Positions 16,506 through 24,453 of a stretch of DNA of 64,000 nt are shown here, in pieces (positions within the stretch are counted from its first letter, which is position 1; each line of letters starts with the position of its first letter). Made by a program: the position numbers and the translations under genes. The DNA is from Flavobacterium amniphilum (lineage in GTDB: Bacteria > Bacteroidota > Bacteroidia > Flavobacteriales > Flavobacteriaceae). The notes under the pieces were generated by a model. That model was given only the letters and a program-made list of their open reading frames with translations. It made no database searches and was not told the DNA's origin. The stretch spans positions 1 through 64,000 of the forward strand of contig NZ_JAMLJL010000017.1 of NCBI RefSeq assembly GCF_023634845.1. Direction: 5' to 3'.

Positions 16506-17651
16506 ATGAAAACAATAAGAAACATAACAGTCTTGTTGTTACTTTCAATAGGAATAGCAGGACTAACACCGCAAAAAGCCATGGCACAAACCTCCGTGAG
16601 CTTTCAGTTGTTCTACGATAATCTGAGTGTCTACGGTAACTGGATCGATAACCCCAACTATGGTTACGTATGGGCTCCTAATGTGGGCGCAGGCTTTGCC
16701 CCATACAGAACTAACGGATACTGGGCCTATACCGATATGGGATGGACCTGGGTGTCCAATTACCCTTGGGGATGGGCACCTTTCCACTACGGACGATGGT
16801 TCTATGACCCGCATTACGGATGGTTATGGATGCCTGACAACCAATGGGGTCCTGCCTGGGTAACCTGGAGATACTATGACGGATACTACGGATGGGCAGC
16901 CATCGGTCCCGGAATCAGTATCGATATTGCTTTCAGTAGTGGCTATCATGTGCCTTACAATCATTGGGTATTTGTTAAGGAAAGGGACTTCTGCAGAAGA
17001 AATATCAGCAATTACTATGTCAGCAGTTCCAGCTATAACACGATTATAAGTAAATCCAAAGTCATCAACAACACCAGGGTAAACAACGGTGTACGTTATG
17101 GTGCCGGCCCGGGAAGGGAACACGTACAGAAACGTGTAGGTACCGGTATTAACCAAACCCGTATCAGGGGAATGGATAAACCAGGTCAGCGAGTAACCCA
17201 AACCGAGATGCAGTTGTACAAACCACACGTTAAAAGGGAAGCCAACAGAAATGCGGCTCCATCCAAAGTCATGAACCGTAAGGAAACGGCTAATATGAGG
17301 GAAGCCAGACCGGCCACAAGACCTAATGTCAATAAAGAGCAAAGAACCCAACCGGTCAGACAAAGGGAAATACAGAGGGATATGCAAAGGGAAAACCCGA
17401 GAGAGCATCCACAACGGAACAAACCCGATAAACAACGTGCTGGACAAAGGGAAAGGGAACCTCAAATGCAAAACCGCATGGAAAGACCAACACCAATGCA
17501 ACAGGACATGGACAGATCCCGTAACGACCGTCCCCCTATGATGGAATCCCAAACCCGAAGACAGGAAATGCCCCAACAAAACAACAGGGGTTTACGTCCT
17601 GTAAAACAAAAAACAGGCCGCATCCTGAATCAGGAACACCACGGTAAATAA
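16506..17651 (+). CDS. Tryptophan-rich secreted protein (DUF6600-like)
   Basis: From the ATG at 16506 (preferred over 16485, which adds seven polar residues before the signal) the protein has 381 residues. A signal peptide ends near QKAMAQ. Residues about 30-130 are very rich in Trp, Tyr and Gly, in repeats such as YGNWIDNPNYGYVWAP and YGRWFYDPHYGWLWMP, which is the DUF6600 pattern. The last ~200 residues are low-complexity, rich in Arg, Gln, Met, Asn and Pro, and probably disordered and strongly basic. It is likely an envelope protein. Function of the family is not known. It is a single gene with its own terminator. Confidence 0.8.
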   Translation: MKTIRNITVLLLLSIGIAGLTPQKAMAQTSVSFQLFYDNLSVYGNWIDNPNYGYVWAPNVGAGFAPYRTNGYWAYTDMGWTWVSNYPWGWAPFHYGRWFYDPHYGWLWMPDNQWGPAWVTWRYYDGYYGWAAIGPGISIDIAFSSGYHVPYNHWVFVKERDFCRRNISNYYVSSSSYNTIISKSKVINNTRVNNGVRYGAGPGREHVQKRVGTGINQTRIRGMDKPGQRVTQTEMQLYKPHVKREANRNAAPSKVMNRKETANMREARPATRPNVNKEQRTQPVRQREIQRDMQRENPREHPQRNKPDKQRAGQREREPQMQNRMERPTPMQQDMDRSRNDRPPMMESQTRRQEMPQQNNRGLRPVKQKTGRILNQEHHGK

Positions 17652-17675
17652 ACAATAAACAGTAATCTTTATACA

Positions 17676-17704
17676 AACCCGGCAGATTATAACCCTGCCG
17701 GGTT
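17676..17704 (+). terminator. Rho-independent terminator
   Basis: AACCCGGCAG (17676-17685) pairs with CTGCCGGGTT (17695-17704). The tail (AATTATATAAG) is only moderately T-rich. Confidence 0.7.
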
Positions 17705-17723
17705 AATTATATAAGAAAACCAC

Positions 17724-17731
17724 TATTTTTG
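17724..17731 (+). promoter_or_regulatory. -7 promoter element (TATTTTTG)
   Basis: Exact TAnnTTTG match ahead of the Crp/Fnr-type gene. If used, the 5' leader of about 105 bases would contain the GGTGGCTGAG element and the 10-bp tandem repeat. No clear -33 element is seen. Confidence 0.4.
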
Positions 17732-17750
17732 TAAGTCTATTAATCATAAA

Positions 17751-17797
17751 CGGTGGCTGAGCTCCGGTTGCTGAGCCTGTCGAAGCATCGAAGCCAC
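17751..17797. repeat. GGTGGCTGAG...GAAGCCAC element, copy 2
   Basis: Inverted ends (GTGGCT at 17753 and AGCCAC at its end) enclose TGAGCCTGTCGAAGCATCG. It is the same family as 16292-16339 and lies in the leader of the Crp/Fnr-type gene. Confidence 0.65.
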
Positions 17798-17844
17798 AAG
17801 TCTAAACAAGTCTAAACAAGTCTAAGTAAGTCTAAGAAGTCTAA
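17798..17844 (+). repeat. 10-bp tandem repeat ending at a start codon
   Basis: Five units related to AAGTCTAAAC lie head to tail and the last runs straight into the ATG at 17845. The array occupies the whole place where a ribosome would dock. Change in unit number would alter spacing and leader structure. Confidence 0.85.
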
Positions 17845-18417
17845 ATGGAATACCAATACAATCTACTCCGCACCCACATTGAAGAACTTGTCTCCCTTAC
17901 TGATGAAGAATGGGACAAAGTAGCTTCTTTCTTTAAGTACCGTAGCCTCAAGAAACACCAGTTCCTGGTTCAGAAAGAAGAAGCCGTTCCTGCCGAGTTC
18001 TGGATTATCAAGGGACTTACAAAAGCATACGCCATTGACCCTAACGGAAAGGAACACATCCTCCAGTTTGCCATGGAACAGTATTGGACTACCGATTTCA
18101 ATGCTTTCCAGAATCAGGTACCGGCTACTATCTTTATCGACTGCATAGAAGACTCCGAATTCTTCTCCTTACGTCTGGAAGACCGCGAACGCCTTTGTGT
18201 TGAAGTTCCGAAGATGACCAACTTCTTCCGAATCAAATCACACCACGGGTATATTGCGTTACAACAACGCATATTATCGCTTCTCACGGAAACCGCCGAA
18301 GAACGCTACAATAACCTGATCAAGAAGCTCCCAAGGCTCATCCAGCGAGTCCCTAAAAAGATGCTCGCCGCTTATCTGGGTGTAACCAGGGAAACACTCA
18401 GCCGCTTGAAAGGATAA
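17845..18417 (+). CDS. Crp/Fnr-family transcriptional regulator
   Basis: The 190-residue protein has an N-terminal cyclic-nucleotide-binding-type beta barrel (about residues 20-120, with FLVQKEEAVPAEFWIIKG and KEHILQFAMEQYW). A short C-terminal winged-helix part ends in LAAYLGVTRETLSRL. It lacks an obvious full cAMP-binding consensus, as is usual for Bacteroidota members of this length, so the ligand is unknown. A 10-bp repeat array abuts the start. The MFS gene follows 95 bases downstream with a CRP-like palindrome in between, so this regulator may control the MFS-oxidoreductase-DJ-1 genes. That link is inferred. Confidence 0.88.
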   Translation: MEYQYNLLRTHIEELVSLTDEEWDKVASFFKYRSLKKHQFLVQKEEAVPAEFWIIKGLTKAYAIDPNGKEHILQFAMEQYWTTDFNAFQNQVPATIFIDCIEDSEFFSLRLEDRERLCVEVPKMTNFFRIKSHHGYIALQQRILSLLTETAEERYNNLIKKLPRLIQRVPKKMLAAYLGVTRETLSRLKG

Positions 18418-18433
18418 TGTGATGTACCTCACT
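18418..18433 (+). promoter_or_regulatory. CRP-like palindrome ahead of the MFS gene
   Basis: TGTGA-TGTACC-TCAC starts on the base after the regulator's stop codon. It resembles the TGTGA-N6-TCACA site of the Crp family. It is a candidate operator for the regulator just upstream; the sequence alone cannot prove binding. Confidence 0.35.
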
Positions 18434-18512
18434 TTAAAAGGTTGACTTACCTCCTCGCACAGCTCTGACTTCAGCCGCAACTTTGTACTGTTAATTTTTA
18501 GCAGTATAAAAC

Positions 18513-19727
18513 ATGAAATCAATAGAAAGTGTAAACACTCTTGAAACCTATAAGGAATCCTTTAAAATACCTGCCGCTCTTTGGGCTCTTACCATCAGCG
18601 CCTTTGGTATCGGCACCACAGAATTTGTAATCGTGGGGCTGTTGCCCACTGTAGCCGCAGACCTGGCTATCAGTCTCCCTTCTGCCGGCTTGCTGGTTAG
18701 CCTGTACGCTATAGGTGTCGCCATCGGTGCTCCCATTCTCACCGCTCTCACGAGTAAAATCCCCAGAAAGAAACTCTTGATTTATTTAATGGTTTTATTC
18801 GTTGTGGGTAATGCCCTGGCTTCTATCGCTCCAAGTTTCGCCACTCTGGTAATCGCACGTATCATAACTGGTTTTGCTCATGGGGTGTATTTCTCCATCG
18901 GGTCTACTATCGCAGCGGCTTTGGTTCCCGCCCATAAAAGGGCTTCAGCTATCTCGATTATGTTTACCGGGCTAACCATAGCAATCGTTACCGGTGTGCC
19001 TTTCGGTACGTTCATCGGCCAGCAGTTCGGATGGCGCGCTACCTTCATCGGTGTGGCGGCATTGGGAATCATCGGTCTTATCTCCAGCTGGATTCTGGTA
19101 CCGGGCCAAATTAAGAATGAACAGAAGTCTTCTTCTCTTTGGAACCAATTCAAAGTATTATCAAACAAACATCTTGTATTGGCTTTCCTGATGACGGCTT
19201 TTGGATACGGCGGAACGTTTGTGGCGTTTACTTACCTGTCTCCTATCCTGCAAAAGATAACGGGTCTGACGGATACATTAATCAACATCGTTCTGATGGT
19301 GTATGGCATCGCTATTGCGCTTGGGAACCTTATTGGTGGTAAAGTGGCCAATAAGCAACCGTTAAGGGCTTTGTTCTGGATGTTTATCTTACAAGCTATC
19401 GCGCTTTTTATTTTCACGTTCACGGCCAATGACCTTATACTGGGCCTGATAACATTATTCATCATGGGGGCTCTGTCGTTCTCTAATGTCCCCGGACTTC
19501 AGCTGTATGTGGTACAATTAGCCGAAAAGCACATGCCGGGCACCGAAGATGTGGCTTCCGCCTTTAACATCGCTGCTTTTAATGTGGGTATTGCCATCGG
19601 GGCTTATGTGGGCGGACTCATAGTGGCTTCCCGTCTCGGACTCGGAGCTACTCCATGGATTGGCGCCATACTGGTAGTGTTGGCAGTTGTCATTACACTG
19701 ATCAGTACCAAAATCACTAAAAAATAA
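18513..19727 (+). CDS. MFS transporter, DHA1-type (AraJ/drug efflux-like)
   Basis: The 404-residue protein has 12 predicted membrane helices. Early motifs are GIGTTEFVIVGLLP and, in the loop between helices 2 and 3, the variant GAPILTALTSKIPRKKLL of the MFS signature. It resembles AraJ/YdhP-type proton-coupled efflux permeases of sugars or drugs. It acts in the inner membrane. Only 5 bases separate it from the luciferase-like gene, so they form an operon, perhaps extending to the DJ-1-type gene. Substrate is unknown. Confidence 0.88.
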   Translation: MKSIESVNTLETYKESFKIPAALWALTISAFGIGTTEFVIVGLLPTVAADLAISLPSAGLLVSLYAIGVAIGAPILTALTSKIPRKKLLIYLMVLFVVGNALASIAPSFATLVIARIITGFAHGVYFSIGSTIAAALVPAHKRASAISIMFTGLTIAIVTGVPFGTFIGQQFGWRATFIGVAALGIIGLISSWILVPGQIKNEQKSSSLWNQFKVLSNKHLVLAFLMTAFGYGGTFVAFTYLSPILQKITGLTDTLINIVLMVYGIAIALGNLIGGKVANKQPLRALFWMFILQAIALFIFTFTANDLILGLITLFIMGALSFSNVPGLQLYVVQLAEKHMPGTEDVASAFNIAAFNVGIAIGAYVGGLIVASRLGLGATPWIGAILVVLAVVITLISTKITKK

Positions 19728-19732
19728 ATACT

Positions 19733-20731
19733 ATGGAAACAATTTGTAACATACATTGTCCGGGTAAAATGACCATAGGCCTTGAGTTTCCTCTCGATAA
19801 CGACTGGTCTCTTGAAGGGGAAAAGAAACGCAATACCGAAGGAAGACCCTTCGGGATACCGGATATAACTAAACACACCGAATACATTAAAATGGCTGAC
19901 GACCTGGGCTTTACCGCCTTATGGATGCGGGAAGTACCGGTATATGATCCGGGTTTTGGGGACGGTGCCCAACTTTTCGATACGCTGTCTTATCTGGGTT
20001 ATCTGTCAGGCATAACAAAATCAATCATGCTGGGCACTGCCGCAATTGTCTTACCGCTTCATGATCCTATCCGTCTGGCTAAAGCAACTGCTACCATAGA
20101 AAATTTATCAAACGGAAGGTTCCTGTTCGGTGTTGGCTTGGGTGACCGCCCAATTGAGTTCCCTTTAATGGACATCCCTTTTGAAAGCAGATCGGAACGC
20201 TTTACGGCTAACCATGCCATCATCAAAGAAGCATGGAAAACAAACAGCCAACTGAAACGCTATTACTCCGGCTTACCGGATGGTATCGAAGTCTACCCGA
20301 AGCCTCAAACGGTGATTCCCTGGATTATAGCAGGACGGGCACAGCAAAGTCTGGACTGGATTGCCCAAAACATGCAGGGCTGGTTCAATTATCCAAGAAG
20401 CGTTGAAGAAACACGCAGTCTTGCCATCGAATGGAAAAATGCCCTGTATGACAACAATCAGGCTTCGAAACCATACATAACAGCTTTTCATCTCAATCTG
20501 CTGAAAGACCCAAATGCGCCTTTTAAACCACACCGTTTCGGTGGTGCTATAGGTATCAATAACCTAACCGGCCTGCTAAAAGAATATGAGGAAGCCGGTG
20601 TTAATCACATGGCGCTTCATCTCCGTAAATCGGAAACACCAATAGCAGAAGCCATGAAGCTGATTGCTGAAAAGGTATTGCCTCATTTCACACTTTCGGA
20701 ATGTGAACACAAATCAACAGAATTAATATAA
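19733..20731 (+). CDS. Luciferase-like (LLM class) flavin-dependent oxidoreductase
   Basis: The 332-residue protein has the bacterial luciferase-like barrel. Residues near 18-22 begin the first strand (GLEFPLDND). The block GFTALWMREVPVYDPGFGDG is followed by LGTAAIVLPLHDPIRLAKA and GRFLFGVGLGDRP, typical of LLM oxidoreductases of the BA3436-like group. These use reduced FMN or F420; flavin is expected here. It is cytoplasmic. It follows the MFS gene by 5 bases. Its role could be oxidation of a reactive or xenobiotic compound; the substrate is not known. Confidence 0.88.
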   Translation: METICNIHCPGKMTIGLEFPLDNDWSLEGEKKRNTEGRPFGIPDITKHTEYIKMADDLGFTALWMREVPVYDPGFGDGAQLFDTLSYLGYLSGITKSIMLGTAAIVLPLHDPIRLAKATATIENLSNGRFLFGVGLGDRPIEFPLMDIPFESRSERFTANHAIIKEAWKTNSQLKRYYSGLPDGIEVYPKPQTVIPWIIAGRAQQSLDWIAQNMQGWFNYPRSVEETRSLAIEWKNALYDNNQASKPYITAFHLNLLKDPNAPFKPHRFGGAIGINNLTGLLKEYEEAGVNHMALHLRKSETPIAEAMKLIAEKVLPHFTLSECEHKSTELI

Positions 20732-20775
20732 ACGATAGAACAATAATCATTTAAAAACACTTTAACTTTATAACT

Positions 20776-21558
20776 ATGAAACAGTTAACAAAACATTTAC
20801 GGAATGTCATGATGGTTATCGCCGGCTTCGCCATTTTGACTACAGCTACCGAAGCAGCGGCCCAATCTAAACAGACTAAAAAGATGAAAAAGATTTTATT
20901 TGTGGTCACCAGTCACGATAAAAAAGGTGACACGGGACAGCCAACAGGCTATTATTTAAGCGAAGTATCGCATCCATGGGAAGTATTACATACTGCTGGT
21001 TACGAAATCGACTTTGTAAGCCCGAAAGGCGGTAAAGCTCCAGTAGACGGTTTTGACCTGAATGACCCTATCAATAAAAAGTTTTGGGAGAATACGGTTT
21101 ACCGAACTAAAGTAGAAAATACACTAAAGCCTTCTGAAGTAAACCCTTCTGAATATGTGGCCATTCATTATGCAGGAGGTCACGGTGCCGTATGGGACTT
21201 ACCTGATAATGCGGAGATATCGGCCATTGCTGCCAAAATCTACGAAAGCAACGGTATCGTAAGTGCAGTATGTCACGGTCCCGCCGGTATTGTAAACATC
21301 AAACTGAGTAATGGTAAATACTTAGTGGATGGTAAAAAAGTAAATGCTTTTACCAATGAAGAAGAAATTGCTGTAGGATTGGAAAAAGTAGTACCGTTCC
21401 TGTTGGAGGACAAATTAAAAGAACGCGGTGTACACTTTGAGAAGTCGGGTTTATGGCAATCCCATGTTGCAGTAGACCAAAGACTGGTTACTGGGCAGAA
21501 TCCTCAATCGGCAGAAGCAGTTGGTAAAGCCGTACTCACCGAATTAAAGAAATTATAA
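20776..21558 (+). CDS. DJ-1/PfpI-family (class I glutamine amidotransferase-like) protein with signal peptide
   Basis: The 260-residue protein starts with a signal-like segment ending TEAAAQ (about residue 30). The DJ-1/PfpI domain follows, with the strand KKILFVVTSHD, the GGHGAVWDLPDN block and the nucleophile elbow AVCHGPAG with Cys166-His167. It resembles HchA/Hsp31-like proteins, which remove glyoxals or repair glycated groups. The signal peptide would place it in the periplasm, which is unusual for this family. It follows the luciferase-like gene by 44 bases and ends at a strong terminator. Function is inferred from family. Confidence 0.88.
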   Translation: MKQLTKHLRNVMMVIAGFAILTTATEAAAQSKQTKKMKKILFVVTSHDKKGDTGQPTGYYLSEVSHPWEVLHTAGYEIDFVSPKGGKAPVDGFDLNDPINKKFWENTVYRTKVENTLKPSEVNPSEYVAIHYAGGHGAVWDLPDNAEISAIAAKIYESNGIVSAVCHGPAGIVNIKLSNGKYLVDGKKVNAFTNEEEIAVGLEKVVPFLLEDKLKERGVHFEKSGLWQSHVAVDQRLVTGQNPQSAEAVGKAVLTELKKL

Positions 21559-21563
21559 AAACA

Positions 21564-21595
21564 AAAGGACTTCAATTGAAGTCCTTTCTTATTCT
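21564..21595. terminator. Bidirectional terminator
   Basis: A perfect 24-base palindrome, AAAGGACTTCAA then TTGAAGTCCTTT (21564-21587), is followed by a T-rich tail. It separates the convergent DJ-1-type and RMD1-type genes. Confidence 0.85.
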
Positions 21596-21605
21596 TTTCC
21601 ATCCG

Positions 21606-22388
21606 TCAATGAAAGATAAAAGCAAACACGATCTCAATAAAAATCAGGATAATGATAATCCATTCCAGACGGTTGCTTTCCCTCACATTCAACACATCGG
21701 TAAAAAGCCTTAAATTATCCTCCACAATCTGAAGACGGTAATCCAAATCTTTGAACCTCGGATGGGTATCAAAATTGATCTTCAAACGCTTATTCAACAG
21801 GTTGAGTTCTTCGTTATCCCAAACCAGGTTCGGGTCATCCAGTATGTATAAATTGTCTACAATACTGTTTTTTACGTTCAATACCTTTCCGATATACTTC
21901 AACAGGTTGGTCTTCGAGATGCTGAGTCGGCCCCGGTCTTCAAGTTCCTGGATATAATTTTTGGAAGAAGATATCAATTCATCGGTCAATAACTCATAAT
22001 ACTCTAATGCCACCGATTGCGCTGTATTTAGCATCACTATATGAACCGTAAATGCATCGGTATAGGAAACGGTCACATAATCATTCTTAACTTCGGGTTT
22101 AAGCACTTCCCTGTCAGTAATAATACGGTATTCTTCGGTCAGGTTCTGATCAACCGGTTTAATAGCGTAGTCTTTTATAAAAGTCAGGAATTCTTTTTGG
22201 GCCAAAGCATCATAATTACCAAAAACCACCACACCATAATCAAATACATACAAAAACCGGTTGGTTTCGGTAAAGGCATAAAACACCTCCGAATTAGTCC
22301 CGGAAAAAGGTTGTGATGAAAATTCGCCCCTGAACTTCCTGATATTGAAAGATTCAGCTATTTGAATGGCCTCGATGGTAATTTCCAT
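21606..22388 (-). CDS. RMD1/YagE (DUF155) family membrane-anchored protein
   Basis: The 260-residue protein has the DUF155 layout: a mixed alpha/beta N-terminal part (YAFTETNRFLYVFDYGVVVFGNYD), a long helical middle (LELEDRGRLSISKTNLLKY-like block), and one C-terminal membrane helix (WIIIILIFIEIVFAFIF) preceded by RESNRLEW. In yeast, relatives (Rmd1/Rmd8) and mitochondrial RMND1 are known; the bacterial role is unknown. A -7-like TAACTTTG lies on the minus strand at 22405-22412. It is probably a single gene. Confidence 0.85.
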   Translation of the reverse strand: MEITIEAIQIAESFNIRKFRGEFSSQPFSGTNSEVFYAFTETNRFLYVFDYGVVVFGNYDALAQKEFLTFIKDYAIKPVDQNLTEEYRIITDREVLKPEVKNDYVTVSYTDAFTVHIVMLNTAQSVALEYYELLTDELISSSKNYIQELEDRGRLSISKTNLLKYIGKVLNVKNSIVDNLYILDDPNLVWDNEELNLLNKRLKINFDTHPRFKDLDYRLQIVEDNLRLFTDVLNVRESNRLEWIIIILIFIEIVFAFIFH

Positions 22389-22448
22389 AATTGTGGCTTT
22401 TATACAAAGTTAGGGAGGTTTTTTGGTTAATTACACGCTGTATTTTGA

Positions 22449-23486
22449 TTATAATGCTTCCCACCAATGGCTCTTCAGTTCTGAACCGGAATCAAACAGT
22501 TCTCCCAATCCCGGCAGACAGTAATCCAGTCTCTTATTTTTGGCTTCAGCGGTAAAACGTTCGACAGGATCTGTCCAGGAATGCTGTGCCAAAGCAAATC
22601 CGCTCCAATGAACCGGCATCGCTCTTTTTACACCGGCATCAATCGCAGCCTGAACACTTTCCTCCGGAAACATATGAATCTGGGCCCAATGCTCGTTATA
22701 CTGGCCACATTCCATAAAAGCAAAATCAAACGGTCCTAATTTCTCACCAATTTCCTTAAAATGGTCTCCATAACCACTGTCTCCACTGAACCATATATTC
22801 TCATCGGCTGTTTTGAACGCCCAGCCACCCCATAACGATTTATTACGGTCTGAAAGTCCTCTCCCGGCAAAATGTCTGGTAGGTGTGAATGTTATGGTTA
22901 TGTCTTGAAAGGTTTGGGTATCCCACCAACTGAATTCTGTTATCTTCTCCTTCTCTACTCCCCATTTGATTAAATGCCTGCCCACACCCAATGCCACAAA
23001 AAAGTGTTTGGCCTTTTCCTTCAGTTTCAAAAGACATTCATAATCCAAATGATCATAATGGTCATGGGTAAACAAAACCAGGTCGATCTCCGGAAGCGTA
23101 TCCAGAATTTCCATCGTACCATCTGAAAAGCGTTTTACCGGAAATGGTGAAATTGGTGCGGCATTATCCCCAAACATAGGGTCAATTAAAATAGTGAGCG
23201 ATTGTATTTTCATCAATAACGCAGAATGACCATACCAAGCTGCTTTCATCGACGGTGAAGGTTCATCAAATATTTCTCTGTTAAAAGGAATAACAGCCAA
23301 TTTTTGACTGGGTTCCCTATTCTCTTTTTTACAAAACTGTTTATATAAAATCTTCGGCAATGTCTGAAAACTCACATCAGTCGTGGTTTCTAGCAGGTTT
23401 TCAAAAATCTTTCCGTTCCAATAAGGGGAATTTGTATACTTTTCCCTGTCTGCTTTTGTCGGTTTTGCACCAAATTGCTTTAACAT
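22449..23486 (-). CDS. MBL-fold metallohydrolase (UlaG/NAPE-PLD-like)
   Basis: The 345-residue protein carries the metallo-beta-lactamase motif HDHYDH (His141, His143, Asp145, His146), preceded by WYGHSALLMKIQSLTILIDP. Later metal ligands are likely in PTRHFAGRG and WFSGDSGYGDHF, and the end has MPVHWSGFALAQHSW. This pattern fits the NAPE-PLD/UlaG-like branch, which hydrolyses phosphodiester or lactone substrates. No signal peptide is seen, so it is probably cytoplasmic. It is transcribed away from the neighbouring peptidase gene. The true substrate is unknown. Confidence 0.9.
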   Translation of the reverse strand: MLKQFGAKPTKADREKYTNSPYWNGKIFENLLETTTDVSFQTLPKILYKQFCKKENREPSQKLAVIPFNREIFDEPSPSMKAAWYGHSALLMKIQSLTILIDPMFGDNAAPISPFPVKRFSDGTMEILDTLPEIDLVLFTHDHYDHLDYECLLKLKEKAKHFFVALGVGRHLIKWGVEKEKITEFSWWDTQTFQDITITFTPTRHFAGRGLSDRNKSLWGGWAFKTADENIWFSGDSGYGDHFKEIGEKLGPFDFAFMECGQYNEHWAQIHMFPEESVQAAIDAGVKRAMPVHWSGFALAQHSWTDPVERFTAEAKNKRLDYCLPGLGELFDSGSELKSHWWEAL

Positions 23487-23598
23487 GCTTCAAAGTTTCT
23501 GTTCTGTATAAAGATAGTGATTTAACCAAAACGCTTACGGTACAAATTCGATGTAACATATCAGGACAAACCACGTCATATTACCAAAATCATCCATC

Positions 23599-24387
23599 AT
23601 GAAATCAAAACACTTCTTTACCATAACAGTCGCAACAACATTGCTGTTATCAAGCTGGATAGCAATTGAAACTGCATGGCTCAAAGACAAACAGAAAGGC
23701 TATACTTTTTTTTACACAGCAGCTGATACACAAAATAAAAAAGAATACATAAAACTTACCGATAAGGGAATCATTGCAGTCAAAAAGTTCTTCAAATCAT
23801 CCTTCAATAAAGAATTTGACATATTTGTACATCCTAACCGTAAATCGCTTGACAGTACCTGGCAAAAAGACTGGGCAATGTCCAACTTTAAATCGGAATG
23901 CTGGATGGTAGCCAGTGGCGTGGCAACAAAACTGGACATGATTTCACCTAAAAATTGGGATACGGATGCCTGTGAACACAAGTACCGGGACAACCAAAAA
24001 ACCCAACAATTGATTACACATGAATTAGTACATGTTTTTCACGGTCAACGCAACCAAAGTCCAGATTTCAGTAATGCGGAAGGCATCGACTGGTTTGTAG
24101 AAGGATTAGCTACTTATGCTTCGGGACAATGTGATATTAAAAGAATTGCCGATGTTAAAAAAGCATTGTCTGAGAATAAAATCCCGGCTGGTCTTGATCA
24201 GTTCTGGACCGGTAAAATCAAATACGGCTTATCAGGATCGATAGTGCAGTTCATCGACCACAAATACGGAAGGGATAAATTAATTGCGCTGCTGCCTTTC
24301 AATAAAAAGTCGGATATTCTTTCAAATCTAAACACAACCGAACAAGTTTTACTTGATGAATGGAAAGCATATATCCAAGGGCTATAA
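23599..24387 (+). CDS. Secreted gluzincin-type metallopeptidase
   Basis: The 262-residue protein begins with a hydrophobic segment (about residues 7-24), either a signal peptide or an anchor. The zinc motif HELVH is at residues 141-145 and the third ligand is probably Glu168 in WFVEGLATYASG, the gluzincin arrangement (HExxH ... E). This resembles peptidase MA-like proteins. It should act in the periplasm or on the cell surface. It is divergent from the MBL gene and precedes pepT, from which a promoter separates it. Target proteins are unknown. Confidence 0.8.
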   Translation: MKSKHFFTITVATTLLLSSWIAIETAWLKDKQKGYTFFYTAADTQNKKEYIKLTDKGIIAVKKFFKSSFNKEFDIFVHPNRKSLDSTWQKDWAMSNFKSECWMVASGVATKLDMISPKNWDTDACEHKYRDNQKTQQLITHELVHVFHGQRNQSPDFSNAEGIDWFVEGLATYASGQCDIKRIADVKKALSENKIPAGLDQFWTGKIKYGLSGSIVQFIDHKYGRDKLIALLPFNKKSDILSNLNTTEQVLLDEWKAYIQGL

Positions 24388-24424
24388 TCCATTAAAAGAC
24401 ATCAGTTAAAACCAAATAAACCGT

Positions 24425-24432
24425 TATATTTG
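24425..24432 (+). promoter_or_regulatory. -7 element of the pepT promoter (TATATTTG)
   Basis: Exact TAnnTTTG match 21 bases before the ATG at 24454. It overlaps an in-frame TTG at 24430, so that codon is part of the promoter and cannot be the start. Confidence 0.55.
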
Positions 24433-24453
24433 TGTTTACTAAAATCATTTAAA

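Noticed and set aside
16824..17579. 251-codon antisense frame across the DUF6600-like gene
   Set aside because: The plus-strand gene has a signal peptide and a known domain pattern. The antisense product reflects its Arg/Gln-rich codons and has no features of its own.
24430..24453. TTG start for pepT
   Set aside because: The codon lies within an exact -7 promoter box; the ATG at 24454 gives the normal family length.
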